Part shown: piece by piece, positions 22,880 to 36,616 of the stretch
Layout: each line of letters opens with the position of its first letter
How positions within the stretch are numbered: the first letter of the stretch is position 1
Assembly: GCF_000801105.2 (NCBI RefSeq)
Contig: NC_079516.1
Coordinates: forward strand, 51,505,265-51,569,264
Direction: 5' to 3'
Source of the DNA: Raphanus sativus
Taxonomy: Eukaryota; Streptophyta; Magnoliopsida; Brassicales; Brassicaceae
DNA: 64,000 nt
The notes under the pieces: model-generated
What the model was told of the DNA's origin: nothing
What the model saw: the letters and a program-made list of their open reading frames with translations, nothing else
The model's database searches: none
Program-made: the position numbers and the translations under genes

Positions 22880-24126
22880 GAGAAGTTGGATAATAGACAT
22901 GCGCTAAAGAGAACGAGATGCTTTTAATTTTGATAACGAGAAAAGGTCAAAACGTTGGATGTCTATCATCAAAAACATGTATGTATGCCTGTTTGTTTTG
23001 CACGTGGTAGCGATTGCGGCTAACATTAATCGGTAACTAAATTATACTGGTATTTATTTTGTAGTTTTTTTTTTTAACGACGGGTTTCAGCGATTAATCG
23101 TCATTTGAGTTGATCAATATTTGATGTTTCTATTTGAATAAAACGAGTTCAGAAGACGTAACTAATTGAAGAATGATCACTCGACAATAACCTATTGTTT
23201 CTTCCATGAAAAACTATGTTACACAAGTACAAAGAAAATAATTGGACGGATTCTTAGGTTAGTTATAGAAATGCATCTGTGTAGGCAGGGCTCCATATCA
23301 CCTTGTATGAGTTTTAACGAGGATTCACTAGATTGCCATACAAATATAATAAATGTAGACGTGTGTGTCATCGAAGGGGTTGACTTTGATCCATTACATA
23401 CTCATTGAGGATCTTAATTTTTATAATTCTGATTAGTACATAATTCATTATATACATAGTATATTTGACTCGTCCCGAACAATTTTCTGTATGGGAGATA
23501 AAACAAACTTGAGTACTAGCGTATAAATGTTCTACGTCTTTAGAAAAAAAGCTAAGCATAAATCATAAAATAAACAATAATTGAGGTTGTAGTATTGTAA
23601 TTAAATTTAAACATCAGCAAAAACATTTTTCTTACATTTCTATGAATAGATCTGCGTATATTCTTGTAATCAAATGTCAACTAACAAACAATTCATTTGT
23701 TTTTTTAGAAAAGAAAAAAACTAACAATTCATTTGTAGCATCGCTATGAAGGCTACAAGGTATGTGTCTAAACGATAAAGATAATATGAATAAAAGTCGA
23801 CTTTATTTTCATAACAAAAAAAACTAATTCATAAGGAATGAACACATACAGATGAAATCAGCTTTCTCATAAAAAATCTTTCTAAGAGCACATTATTATC
23901 GATAACTTCTCACCTAGTTTCTCATCATTTAATAAAAGAGTTTTATTAATAAAACAGGAGAAAAACAAGTTAGAAGTTCTCTAAACCGAGCTTTTAGTAA
24001 CTTGTTAGAACCTCAGATTCTATGGGGCACTCCTCTATTAATTCACTACTTTAGAAAAAAATTAATAGGTTTCTAACGACTGGAAAGCGCTCTAATACTA
24101 AAACATTTGAAGAACATAGGAGGTTG
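22880..24126. other. Intergenic, no gene seen
   Basis: AT-rich. The LBD17 gene expected here from Arabidopsis order is not visible. Confidence 0.55.
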
Positions 24127-24140
24127 ATGTTGTGGTTGTC

Positions 24141-24329
24141 AACCGGGGCTTCTAGTTCAGTTGGTAAAAGGTTCACAGCTGTGAGTTCTGCCACCTGGGT
24201 TCGAATCCTGGCCACTGAAAAATTAACATTTCAGCATCGCCAGGGACAGAGGACCGACATGTGGCAACACGTGAGTAGTCTGGACCACTTCAATGGGGCC
24301 AAGATACCTCGGTATAATTCCAAAAAAAA
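24141..24329 (+). mobile_element. tRNA-derived SINE
   Basis: A 189-bp insertion flanked by a perfect 14-bp target duplication, ATGTTGTGGTTGTC, at 24127-24140 and 24330-24343. The head has Pol III promoter boxes: A box TAGTTCAGTTGGT at 24153 and B box GGTTCGAATCC at 24198. It ends in a run of A. It resembles crucifer S1-type SINEs. Confidence 0.9.
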
Positions 24330-24343
24330 ATGTTGTGGTTGTC

Positions 24344-26127
24344 TGTCAGAGAAGCAAATCAACGAAAATCATTTCATCTAGAAATTTATTGCTAATATAT
24401 AAATCGACCACGCATTAGTTTTGCATTTAACAAACATTTTTACCTAACATCAAATAAGAAGTGTCTAGTTAATTGTTATAGCACTAATATCCATATATAT
24501 TGTACGTTGTCCTATTAGACGAAATGTCCCCTAAATCGTATGCAATCTTTTAAATTCAATTCATTTTAATGATATTTTGCTTTGCCAACTCTAATCAATC
24601 TCATCTAATTCTAACCCAGTTCCCCACAAAGAAGCTTCCATTGTTGTCTACACCTAAAAGGTCACAAGTGCTCTTTTGTCTTCTGAGAAAGGACTCTGTG
24701 ATTTGTAATCTCGAGGTAACCTAATCAATGCATTTTAAACAAGTTATTAATAGAAAAAAAAACAAGTCTAATTAAGCACCTGATCAATACTTCACATATA
24801 TTTAAAAAGATCATTACTTCACCTGGTAAATTAGACCGCAGTTATTAACAAAGTTTAATTATAGAGTCTATTTTCTGTTGATACATTATAAGTTTATTGA
24901 TTACTTTTATCATTACTATATCAACATGTTGGATACATGGAAATTGTTTCCAAACCAAGTTTTGATCAAAAGGTTATGATTGTTGTGACTTGCGAGTTAT
25001 GACCATTAACTCGGGCATGCCTATTTTTCAGTCAAGCCGTTTATGCATAAGTTTATTAAATATTATCCGAACTCTTCCAGCCCATTACCAAAGACCAAAC
25101 TTGTTAACTCTTTCTAATATTATAAAGAACAGATTAAAAGAAGGTGGACAAAAAGCATGATATCACCAATTACATTCATCAAGAAACGTATGTTTATTAT
25201 TCACATATTCCGATGTACGTTTGGTAAAAATACATTAAAACAACACAGAGAAGGAAAAACAGTTCATGATCGAGGATGAATTGGATGTAGCATGTGTTGA
25301 CAAAAAGAAAAAAAATGGATGTAGAATGCATACTACTAAATTTTTCTATAAAAATATAGTTGTTTCGCTTTCGCCATGTTAGTGCGTTTATTTTTAAGTT
25401 CAATGGCGCGTAAACTGACGTGGAATAAACACGAACTGTTGTCATCTTATCAAACACAGTAGTGGATTGAAATGGCAGGAGTAACGCACGTGGGGGCCGT
25501 AGCTTAAGTACAATCAAAGTCTATGACCGTTGAAATATCATACGTGCGCTGCTGGACCCACCTGACAATTCTTTCTCAGGCCGTGATTCTGAGCATAAGC
25601 CGACAATTAGTAAAAGTAAGCCCAATACGCTTTTTAAAGGGCCTTACTAGGTTTATAATACCTTTTTTTTTGTTTGGTCAACTGGTTTATAATACCTTCT
25701 ATTTCTATTACGAATGCAAGATAACAACTCTAGTTAGTTTCTTGATGTTGTTCAATAAGAAAAAGTTAGTTTTTTTATCAGTGTATTTTTTTCTTTTTTT
25801 TTCGGTAAAATACGATTAGTGTATTTTCTTAACTTAATTATATCCAGGACCGGCTATGAATTTACCTTCAGGGAGATTCTTTGTGTTTCACAAACACCTG
25901 CTTCAATTCTTTTTTTGGTGTGTGGGAGGAGGGGCTCAGTGTTTGTCTATGGGACATTAAAACCATAATGTTGCATATAACAACGGTCAAAAAAGATTAC
26001 AAACTAATACCTTTCTGTATTATGATGATATGCATAACATTTTGTTCAGCACAAACCAACGATAATGTAAAGTACATTCTCAAAGTACAAAAATTAAAAC
26101 CAACTAAAGGCTGATATTTTATTGATA
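24344..26127. other. Intergenic, no gene seen
   Basis: AT-rich spacer without recognisable coding sequence. Confidence 0.55.
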
Positions 26128-27543
26128 TCTAAACTATTAAAATTGAAGTACAAATTGTACTTAGCCTATAGTTTTTCACAAAAATTACAATGACATGCCA
26201 CTGGTGTTAAAACACAGTGTTTTGATATTATATTAAACCAACACACGATTTCCTAATTAATAGTCAATCAGATTATAAATCTATTACTAGACCCTATTGA
26301 TCCTCGGTTTACTATATATATCTTTCTATACAGCCCATCAAAACGTTATCATATTTTAGCAGTCCTCTACTATCTTGTGAGACCAAGTCCATCATTTAAA
26401 AAAAAATGTATTTATTGATTTTCACAGGAGTTTTGGTTTGATATTAAACCAAGAAACACAATTTCCTAATTAATATTTCATCTAATTATAAAACCATTAC
26501 TAAACCAAATTGATCCTCAGTTGGCTATACAAACCACCTATATAATCAATAAAAATATAAATATATGTGATTCTTTATATGATAATACGTATAAAATACT
26601 ATTGATTATATAACCATTATTAAAAAATATTTTTAATAAGAAAAATACAATACAAAGTTAAATTTCATATACCAACTTAAATTATGATTTATATATTTTA
26701 CATTAAATTTTAAAAATATAATATATGTGATTCTTTATATGATAATACATATAAATACTTTTGATTATATGTTTGCTCTATTTTTATAGGAATTTTTTTT
26801 TTTTTTTTTTTAGGAAAAAAATTTGATTGTGAATTAGGGGTGGTGTTTAGGTACCCATTCAGATTTGGTTCGGTTCTCTTTGGGTTAAAGGTTTCTGGGA
26901 ACAAATATTCAGTCACATTCGGATATTTCTGGATTCTGGTTCGGATTCGATTCATATATTTGCGGGTTCGTTCGAGTTTGGATAACCCATTTAAATTATT
27001 TTTAAAATTCATTATATACTTCTCAAAATATATAAACAAAATAATATATTACATATAAATTTGAATAAGATATGTCAGAATGTCTAAACTGAACAAACAA
27101 ATTGGTTTGATTTAAATATTTGGATAGAGAATCAATAATTATTTTAAGTATTTTTGGTGGTATAAGTATACTTTATTTACATTTGACTATTTATATATAT
27201 TTCCAATTATTTAAACCAACCTAAAAGTGCCATATATATTCTAGATTTTTTATATACATTAAATCTAAAGAAATAATATATATAAGTATATAAATCTTTT
27301 TTAAATACATTCGGATATCCGAAATATTTCGGTTTGGATCAGATTTGGTTTCAATTATTTAAGTACCAAAATTTTGAATAATTTGGATATTTAATCAATT
27401 TCAGTTCGAGTTTGGTACTTCTTTATGGATCGTGATCAGTTAGATATTTTGGATTTAGATTTTTTGCTCAACTCTAATATTGATATGAAAAATATATTTT
27501 TACAAAAAATACACCCGCACGGACGTGCGGGTCAAAAATCTAG
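26128..27543 (+). mobile_element. Helitron-like element H1
   Basis: Starts TCTAAACTATTAAAATTG after an A and ends CTAG before a T. A GC hairpin lies just before the end (CCCGCAC / GTGCGGG, 27513-27530). This matches ATREP-type non-autonomous Helitrons: A/T insertion, no target duplication, 3' hairpin, CTRR end. No Rep/helicase frame is present. Confidence 0.75.
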
Positions 27544-28365
27544 TCTAATCTATTAAAACTGAAGTACAAATTAGAATTAACCCTTAAGTTTTCACAAATA
27601 TTACAAGTCTATGCCACTGCCCTAAATCAATCTAATTTGTGTCATTAAATCTTAACTAAAAAAAAAATCTCAACTAGGAAAACTAAATCTCGTGACCTTC
27701 CTTATCTACAAAGCATTAAAGCTCATTTCTTATATAATGATTAACAGTAATTAATTAAATGATGTTAGATCATATCTTATATTTATCTATATAATGATTA
27801 ACAGTAATTAATTGGATGATATTAAATCATTTCATCCTTAATGTTACGGTCAATGCCACTGCTTTTAATAATGAAGTACAAATAAAATATGTGACCTTAA
27901 TATTATTCTTTTTCTCAAACATAAAATAAAGTAAGATTTTTTTAATATTTATTTTGTAAATTTTAGAGATTTTCAAAATTCGTTTGAAATTTACTTTTAT
28001 TTTTGATTAAAAGAAACAAAGTTTAGATATTAAAATAGGTATAGTTTTTATCAATTTGTATATTAAAATGAGCAAAAAATTAGGTTGGATATTACACTGG
28101 ATATAAAAAAATTTAGGTTTTAAAAAGTTTAACAAAATTTAGTTGAAGTGTTTATATTACATATTCTCATTTATAAAATATTGATACCGTATAACTACAT
28201 AATTGATCCAACCACATAAAAAAAATCTATTTCCAGACTATAAAGACTACATAACGAAATATATATTTTAAACAATACACTAACATTGTATAAATGAAAT
28301 CAATAATTTTTTTGTTTTTAAAATATATATATAATTACTGAAAAAACGCACGGATCAAACTCTAG
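27544..28365 (+). mobile_element. Helitron-like element H2 (abutting H1)
   Basis: Starts TCTAATCTATTAAAACTG, close to the H1 start, directly at the end of H1. It ends CTAG at 28362-28365 after a weak hairpin (GCACGGATC). Non-autonomous. Confidence 0.5.
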
Positions 28366-28367
28366 TA

Positions 28368-29207
28368 TCTAATCTATTAATTTAGGGATTATCTACTATT
28401 TGAAGTTCCCATTTAAATTTTGGACTCTTTCATAGTTGTTGCTAGAATATATCATACCTCCTATACAATGTAACCTACCAACTTAAATTAAACCAAATCT
28501 TAACCAATATAGATTAGTTAAACCTAACTAGTAACACTTTTATAATATTTTTGGTTAATCTCTTAATATAATTAGATCATATAAAACTGAACCATTCTTA
28601 AATCAACGAGTTCCATATCATTCCAGATATAAGAGAAAAAATATCCGACTCATTTACAACGTAAGCATACAAAGATCGTGTAAGCTTATGCTCATTGATC
28701 TTCCAAAAACCAAATAATTATGGCATAGACCAACATAGGCTCATGTTCGTATCACTAACTTTACTTCCATATATTTACTCTTCACCTACATCATATCACA
28801 ACATACACAGTTATGCAAGAACATGATTTTTTTTGTTCAAACAACCAAATAATGGTGGCATATGGTTAGTAGATTTTTTAAATATGTTTTTTATATATTA
28901 CATTTTACGAGACTATGTGTATAAGTTTTTTTTGAAAAAGGCATAATTATGTGTGTTAAAAGGTAAAAGGTGTGACAAGACAAATTATTATATTAGAAAT
29001 GAAAGAAGATTAAATACAAACTAATAATACAACACAAATTATAACACTGTTAAATTCTATATATATTTAATATGTCTAATATGTATATATATATAAATGT
29101 TACACAAAATATATATAATATTATATACACATATTATATATACCATATATTATTAATTGAAATTTGACAAATCAATTTCCGCCCTTTAGGGCGGGTTCTA
29201 ATATAGT
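28368..29207 (+). mobile_element. Helitron-like element H3 (degraded end)
   Basis: Starts TCTAATCTATTAA and runs to a GC hairpin CGCCCTTTAGGGCG at about 29181-29194, followed by a degraded terminus. Boundaries are uncertain. Confidence 0.4.
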
Positions 29208-29451
29208 TTTATTCTTAAAACTGTTTGCATACAAACAAACTGTTATCAGTGAACCATACACACTCTTTAAGCTATAAGCCTGTAATAAACTGATAACTTA
29301 TTCATAAAATTGTTTGATGTTGACTAAAAACTTGGTTCGAAAAAGCGTGTGGCGAGACGAAGCGAAGAGGTGGGAGATTAGCGCTTACCGCCATGGCGCC
29401 TCAAAGCGAACGCTTTGTGTATCCTGCAACAAAAAGGTAATTTCTAGACCA

Positions 29452-31074
29452 TCTATCTTATTAAAGCTGAAGTACAATTTCGGTGTGTTTGGATACTTGG
29501 ATAAGAGTTTAAAAAGGAAGTTTGTTTGGAAACACGGATAACAATATTAAATGAGAATTGTTTGGAAAAAGGAATAGCAATATATTTACTTCTTTTTATT
29601 TACACATTTAGTCATTGCATTAATAAAAAATTAGGTATTTCCTTTTTGTAATTTTTTTTTATTTACAGATTTTACCACTACATTTAAAATCAATTGAAAA
29701 TAATTAATTATAATTCCAAACTTATCTAAACAAATTGATGTCTCCATATATTGATCATTATTAATATGTAAAATTACTATTAAAAAAATATTTCACTTAT
29801 TTTAACCAAACACATAGAAATATATATATTTTTTTTTACAAAATCAGTTAGGCATAAACATTCGGATACCCATTTAGGTACGAGTCGTTTCTTTCGGGTA
29901 TAGTTTTTTTGGGTTTTGAAATTTCTTTTTAGTACTTCTTTTTTGTGTTTTCTTTATTTATAGATTCTACCATTGCATTTAAAATTAATTTAAATTAATT
30001 AATTAAAATTTCAAAATTATCTAAACAAATCGATATTCATATATTGATCATTATTAATATTGTAAAAATATTAGTAAATAAAAATTTATATTTAACTTCA
30101 TTTATCCAAACACATAAAAATATTTTCTATTTGTTTACAAAATCAGTTAGGCATATACATTCATGTATCCATTTAGGTACGGGTCGTTTCTTTCGGGTAT
30201 ATATTTTTGGGTTTTGATATTTCTTTTTAGGTACTTCCTTTTTGTATTTTTTTTATTTACAGATTATACCACTGCATTTCAAATCAATTAAAATTCATTA
30301 ATTACAATTCCAAAACTTACTGAAACAAATCGATATTCATATATTGATCATTATTAATATTTTACAAATATTACTGGATAAAATTTTATATTTCACTTAA
30401 TTTAGCCAAACACATAAAATATTTTTTATTTGTTTACGGAATCCGTTAGAAATAAATATTTGGGTACCCATTTAGGTACTGGTCAATTTTTTCGGGTATA
30501 GATTTTTTTGGTTTTGATATTAGGCCATGTTTGGATATAGATTTATGTGTGATTTTCAAATTGAATCCCCCGGGTCTGTATGAATTTTGTTCTAATGTAT
30601 AGGAAACTAAAAATGTTCAAATAACAAAAGTATTTGAAAATGATTTATATTTGAACAAAATATAATGGCTGCACATAACAAAATATTAATATAAAAGTAC
30701 TGTATACTTGCATTCAAAATCAATTTTTTTAACAACAAACTACACAAATATGTTTATTTGTATAAAAAATTAAAATACAATAATTTAATTAATATAGAAA
30801 TATGTCACATTGTTTAAACAAAATATCAATATTAAAGTATTATACATTTGCGTTCTAAAATTATTTATTTTAGTAACAAGCCAAATAAATATATTTATTA
30901 GAGAGGGAATAAAACAAAGCCAAAAACACATAGTTTACGAGAAAGACTCTATATGTCGAACTTATTATAAAGAATATTTTACTAAAATAAATACATTCAA
31001 TAAATACAAACAAATAATATATTTTATAAAAGTGAAAATAATACCCGCCCTTTCAAGGGCGGGTCAAAATCTAG
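29452..31074 (+). mobile_element. Helitron-like element H4
   Basis: Starts TCTATCTTATTAAAGCTG after an A and ends CTAG before a T. The terminal hairpin is CCCGCCC / GGGCGGG at 31044-31063. No transposase frame. It carries internal tandem repeats, listed next. Confidence 0.75.
29590..30530 (+). repeat. About three tandem units of roughly 298 bp inside H4
   Basis: Markers such as AATCAGTTAGGCATA and CATTTAGGTAC(GAG/GGG)TCG recur at 29841, 30140 and (diverged) 30438. The units are diverged. Confidence 0.7.
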
Positions 31075-31781
31075 TATATATGTATAACATAAACAAACAT
31101 ACAATGAGAAACAAGATATAAACTTACATTAAAGAAACTGACTTAAGTAGAAAAAGTTATGATATAAACAAGACATGATCACTTATAAACAAGCTACTGA
31201 CATGATTCATATATTAAAGAAAACGTTACTGACTTAGCAAGAAAAAACTATAATATAAACAAGAGTCGTAAAGAAGTTACTGATCAGCCAAAAACCTTGC
31301 AAAGAATATGCTACTGCCGTAAGTTCAAGAGAAGAGAAGCTATTGATTTTAACTTAAGAGTTTGTAGAGTTATTTGTATAAGAGAAGAAATAGGGTTAGT
31401 TGGATTGTATCCTAGGTTAGTGGGATTGTGGAAGCCTCCTCTACACGCCTAATACGTGATCAGAGCATATACTTTTGATACACTAAATATTCTTCAACCG
31501 TTTTGTTAAGTTTACAATTTTGAATCAAATTTTTTTTTTTGTATAGGTACAACAAAGCGGCGTTTTTAAAGCTTTCGCAAAATAGCAAAAACGAGGAAAA
31601 GCGAGAGAAAGCGAGTGCTTCACGTACCTCGCCTGGCAATGGGGTCCCTATGCGAGGAGGTGCTCGCTTTAAGGCGCTTAGCGCCATGGCGACAGAATCG
31701 CTCGCTTTTTCGAACCAAGACTAAAAATAATAAAGAAATGTTCGCAGACAAAACTAAACATTGTTCTAATCATCTCTGAGA

Positions 31782-33923
31782 TCACTTAGATCTCTTGTTA
31801 AAGATGCTTTCGTCGATGAAACCAGGAAACCCTTTGAGCACATCTCGCAGAGCGTAGTAGTGACTATCACATTTATGGTCTGTAATGAAATTACCCGAGA
31901 GAAGTATCCTCTGAAAATGTTGTCCTGGATCTCTCTTCCATAGACTAAAGTATTCCACTTTCTTCCCTGCTGAGCTTTTCGTGTTTCCTCTCACGTTCCT
32001 CATCAGATAGTAAACCGCTCCCGGTACGTACAACTCTTCTGGCAACTTAACGACATCTTTGGTTGTAGTTTCAGCACTCAGAGAATCAGACTGATTGTTC
32101 TTGGATGATGAAGGGAGTTCTGGTGAAGAATCAAGAAAGAACGAGATTAGTGAAGAAGCGTTAATAAGCATTAAAAACATGATACCCTCTTCTAGTGCCA
32201 GTTTACCAGGAAAGTCGTTCTTGTTTCCAAATTTTGCATACTCGGAAACTTTACGAGCTGCGTCTTGCACAGAGGATACGACTTGTTTCGCGTTTGTTAC
32301 CAAATCTAATACGCTCTTCCACTCTTCCTTCTCGATCACACTTGTCCTGCATTTACCAATCATGGTGGTTAACAAACTGATTGTAAACGTTTCAAGAAGT
32401 GTATTGCTTACTTACCAATCGGTCTGAAGGATTTCATCTCTCAATCTCGCTAGAGAAGCTGTACTCAGTCTAGGTATAATATCATCCTGAGATTAGCAGA
32501 CATGACGTGAGTGTAATAATCTCAACAAAGAAAGACTTAGTTGTTTTTCCTGACCTGCATTACAATAGTTGTCACAAACTCAGAGCAGTTCTCTGCAAGC
32601 TCTCTGGAAACACAAGGAGGTGTCGCATATCCAACGGCTGAAATGATCTCAGCGTCGAATCCCAGCTCCTCCCTCGGCATTTTCCTCAGCATAATCGCCA
32701 TCAAAGAAGCTATAGCACCTCCCAGAGAATGACCAACAAGCCTTAACTTGTATCCCTACAGAAAAACAATCCTTCTTCTCATGTCATATACACAAAAACA
32801 ACTGTGATCGTTACGTTACACTCACCTCGTATCTCTCTAAGCACCTTCTTATAGTCTGCAACTCGTGATTAAGAAACCACCTCGCAGCTTCAGCGGTTCC
32901 AAAGTGCGTCGAGTATCCTTCGAACGTGACCTCATCATCACTCGAAGAGACGATGTCAGTGATGAGATCATAGATAGTATGCGTCCCGCGTATTCCGAAG
33001 ACCACAAGCTTCCTCCGATGATCAACTCCAACGTAGTAACCGGGTCTCATAACGCTCGAATCTTTCACAAATTTAAGAATGTTGTTTTCTCGGAGCATCG
33101 TGTTCTTAGCGAGACCACTCACACTGTCCCTGTAACAGCCTTTGGCTAACTCTGCGTTGTATATGAGATCAGAAACTGTAGATTCTGAAAGGACTTGAAC
33201 GCCCTTGACGTCCTCAAAGGGAGACAAGGATGCTTGTCTAAGGTAGATAAGGTAGAGACCGATTGTGAGATCACCGAGAGTCCATCCTTCTATCCCTAGC
33301 TTACTCTTCTGAATACTAGCAATGATCTCAGACAGAGATCTACTACCAGGTTGTGATTTCTCTCCTGGAGAAGATAACACACCATCTCAGACATTATGAA
33401 TCAAAAACCAAAGAACAAGAACTATATAGACCTGTTGGAAGAGCCCATCTACGGAGTTGAGTAGCTGGCTCAAGTGCTTTGTTGAGCCAAGCTAAGTCTA
33501 GCTTCCACTTTCCATCGCTTGTGTCTTCGTCACCGGAGCTGTCACTGTCTAACTCAGACGAGTTTGGCGTTTTGTTGGCCTCGTGTGACACTTCTAACTC
33601 CTTGCCTGATTCTGGTAGCCTTGACTGAAACCGTTTGATTACGTTGTAGAGTACTCCTTGGTACAACTCTCGTCTCTTCTTCAACGGTGAATCTTGTACA
33701 ACTGAAAAATAATAACTTTATATATAAAAATTGAAACTTTCTCAATAAAGTTCAAAACTTTCAATTTTAAAAACTCAAGAGGAAACATCGAGTTACTAAT
33801 TTTTGACATTCAATATTCGCATTCATTAAGTGACTTTTCTCAATGTTAAACAACACTCTTAAAGTGTAAAAATTAGAACTTACAGAAGTTCCATAGAAGA
33901 CGATTCAGTGACTTGTTAGCCAT
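31782..33923 (-). CDS. Class 3 lipase, diacylglycerol-lipase-like
   Basis: Six exons: 33884-33923, 33432-33701, 32826-33364, 32555-32755, 32416-32486 and 31782-32346, giving 561 residues. The alpha/beta-hydrolase lipase_3 core shows VFGIRGTH (oxyanion region) and the nucleophile elbow GHSLGG with S293. A likely catalytic Asp lies in the DDIIPRLS region and a His in SHYYALRDVL. The N-terminus is acidic and Ser/Asp-rich. It matches the At2g42450 type of sn-1 diacylglycerol-lipase-like proteins. The exact substrate is not known. The first exon codes for only 13 residues and would be missed by simple frame search. Confidence 0.88.
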
Positions 33924-34710
33924 TTGGTCGTTGCCTCAGAAAATGGATTTGTTGTGTACAGCCAAAACGACGACGTGCAACTACGGCGGGGGGCGTGGCA
34001 GGATTATCGGTGGCTAACCGCTAGGCCGGAGCAGCATATCGGCAAAACGAGAACGGAGGAAAAGTATAATACGTCCGCACACGACACAGCCGACTGATCT
34101 ACCGTCATCGAGACTTTTCCAAGCTTCTAAAAGAGTTATTGGGCTTAATTGGGCCTAGCCTAGGCCCACTATAATAGGATGAGTATAACGTACAGGGTAT
34201 TTACGTCTTTTTCTTTGAAACCCCCAAAGTGTTAGTTTGGGCGTTACATTTTTAAGAACAGAGTTCAAAGCAAATCCTCTGTTTTTTTTTATAGAGGAAA
34301 GATACAAAACTTACTGAAATGTTTATCAACAGGCGACTTCTATCAGACCACTTAGATTTGTATGTGTAATAAGTAATAACTAATAAAACAGCTGTGACAA
34401 AGATAGAATCACTATGCCACCACAACAGAACATAAGCTAGCTTGCTACGTTTTGGATCGGTGCAACGGTGGACTAATTGCAAATAATGAAAAAAAACAAA
34501 GATGAAAATGTCACCATAACAGAACATAAAGCTATAGCTTGCTACGTTCAGGAACCAGTCTATTAACTAAGTTGAATCTCTAGATTATTGGGAATTCAGA
34601 AAGCAGCATTCAAATGAAAAAAAGGTACAACCAGAGAGTATGTTTTTTTTATTTCTAAAGAAAAAAACTAAAAACTAATAATTTGATCTCTCTAGCCTAG
34701 GTCAAGCAAC
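33924..34710. other. Intergenic, no gene seen
   Basis: Lipase promoter and the 3' flank of the first MATH gene. No coding sequence is supported. Confidence 0.55.
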
Positions 34711-36616
34711 CTAGTCGACCAGCAGAAACCCATCATCAGAAGTCTTGTCCTTTTTCTTGTCAAGTTCAGCTTTGAGATGCGAGACCATAATCTCAATGTT
34801 CTTGACGCTTTCCTCGTGTTTTTGGACCAGACAACTGTCAGCTTTCTTCCTCTCTTTGGAGATCTCTTCAAGCTTTGTATCCAAGCTGTCCAGCTTGAAC
34901 CCTAGACCCATGACATGTTCCTCCATTTGTTCGATTCGAGAGGCAAAGACACTAGTCTCATGTGATTTTTTCCTCTCCCAGTCACCAAGCATCGTATTCA
35001 AACGCTTATTAAATCCCAAATCCATCAGCGCAAGATCCTTGACGCGTTTCTCTACTTGTTTGGCACGGGACTCAATAGTATCATCTGCTTTCTTCCTCTC
35101 CAAGGAAACAACATCAAGCTTTTCATTCAAAGAATCAAGCTTCAAGCGCAGTTCCAATTCCATCATCCCAAGATTGTTGACTCTTTTCTCTACTTGTTTG
35201 GCACGAGACTCGTTAGTATCATCTCCTTTCTTCCTCTCCAAGGAAACCTCATCAAGCTTTGCATTCAAAGAGTCAAGCTTCAAGCCCAGTTCCTTCACAT
35301 GTTCCTCGAGTTGTTGGACCTTAGACCCATCAACATTTGGTTTCTTCCTCTCCAAATAAACCTCCTCAAGCTTTGACTTCAACCAGTCCAGCTTGAAACC
35401 TACGTCCATCAGCTCACTCAACTCGCTGCTAGCCTTGCTCAGTCTAGTCTCTGAAAGGCTCTTTGGAGGCTTATGAAGTGTTTTAATGACCCTGAGGAGG
35501 ACGTTCATGTATGCTGTCTTCACTTCTTGGTTCGTTGTTTTGAAATCTTTTGCAATGTCTGGGTGCTCTGTGAATATCTTTCCCACTTTAGTAACCTGCC
35601 AGGGAAAAAAAACAATATGTTTATGTTACCCTATAAAGCAAGTTGTTAAATACATAAAACAGATCCATTTAACTTACCTGAGAAGCAAAAACTTGAAAAC
35701 CGTTGATATCAACAGTCTTCTTCTTGTTGTTGGATACATCTCCACCTTCTCCATCAAAAGCTTCAATAACTTTAATGTATACTTCAATGATGAGTTTATC
35801 ATTCTCCAAAAACCCACTTTCCTGAAATTTGCTTAGAGGCAAAGCCTTTCGGCTACCCCATGCTGGATTCTCAGCGCAAAACAAGTTTCTTTTTCCCATT
35901 ACTGTGGAACAAATACAAAAAAAAACAAAAAGTTAAGTTCTTCATCCGTCACATGCTTAATGTTTAATTTCTCCCTCTTTAAGATTCAAACATGAGTTTA
36001 GGCCTATCGCATTTATCAACGAGTCCTATGTAAGCTCCTTTAACTATGAAACATAAAATAAATTAAAATAACAGTTACATAAACTCCTTTAACTAATTGC
36101 ATTTTGTTCAAACATGAGTTTAGGCTTATTTCCTGTCGCAGCAACAAAGCAATATGATTAGCATGTCAACTACAAAATAGATCTTATTGTACGTTCCAAA
36201 AACAAATTCCATGTCAACAAAAAAAAAGATTCAAACATTGATAAATGTATTCCACATAAAAAAAGGAATAAAACTTCATTACTTGGTGATATGTGGAGTT
36301 CTTTGTGGGATTGATTCAACAAAACAAAGTAAAAGTTAATACTCCTTTTCCATCCAGTTCGCAACTTTGTAGAATTTGCGTTAATGTACAAAGGCAAGTG
36401 ACCATCAGAAAGACGATCTCCCTCGGGATAAATAAGGACATTCCTGTAAGAATATGAATTATGAAACAAAATAACAAATCAGTTAATTAAAAAGATGCGA
36501 TAATTTTCGTGTTACCATTCACATCCGCCGCTCACGAATGTCTGAGACGATACGACAGCTTTCTTCTCCGTGAAGTTTTCTATCTCAAACCTAAAACTTG
36601 GCTTTTGGTTCCACAT
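34711..36616 (-). CDS. MATH-domain and coiled-coil protein, cluster gene A
   Basis: Four exons: 36516-36616, 36283-36443, 35678-35901 and 34711-35595, giving 456 residues. The TRAF-like MATH domain spans about residues 5-160 ([44 protein letters not shown]). Exon 4 is almost all coiled coil, with about six repeats of the type [30 protein letters not shown], ending FLLVD. The family is that of At2g42460-42480. RTM3, an Arabidopsis relative, limits long-distance movement of potyviruses. Function here is unknown. It is the most diverged of the four. Gene order and phase match the others, so they arose by tandem duplication. Confidence 0.85.

Larger units (their letters stand above)
29331..31719. 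mobile_element. Inverted-repeat element with GC-rich ends, split by H4
   Basis: A perfect 17-bp inverted pair, CTTGGTTCGAAAAAGCG (29331-29347) and its complement (31703-31719), bounds this segment. Both ends continue into similar GC-rich sequence with CGCCATGGCGC. The base composition differs sharply from the AT-rich surroundings. It looks like a DNA transposon with long imperfect inverted ends that was later invaded by Helitron H4. I cannot name its superfamily. Confidence 0.45.

Noticed and set aside
24141..24220. Possible tRNA gene
   Set aside because: It has A and B boxes but no paired acceptor stem, and it is the head of a SINE with a 14-bp target duplication.
34745..35359. Long plus-strand frames opposite the MATH coiled coils (also 39914-40762, 44141-44725, 49013-49375)
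   Set aside because: They are antisense shadows of repetitive Lys/Glu/Leu coding sequence, rich in Ser/Phe, and reflect codon bias of the real genes.
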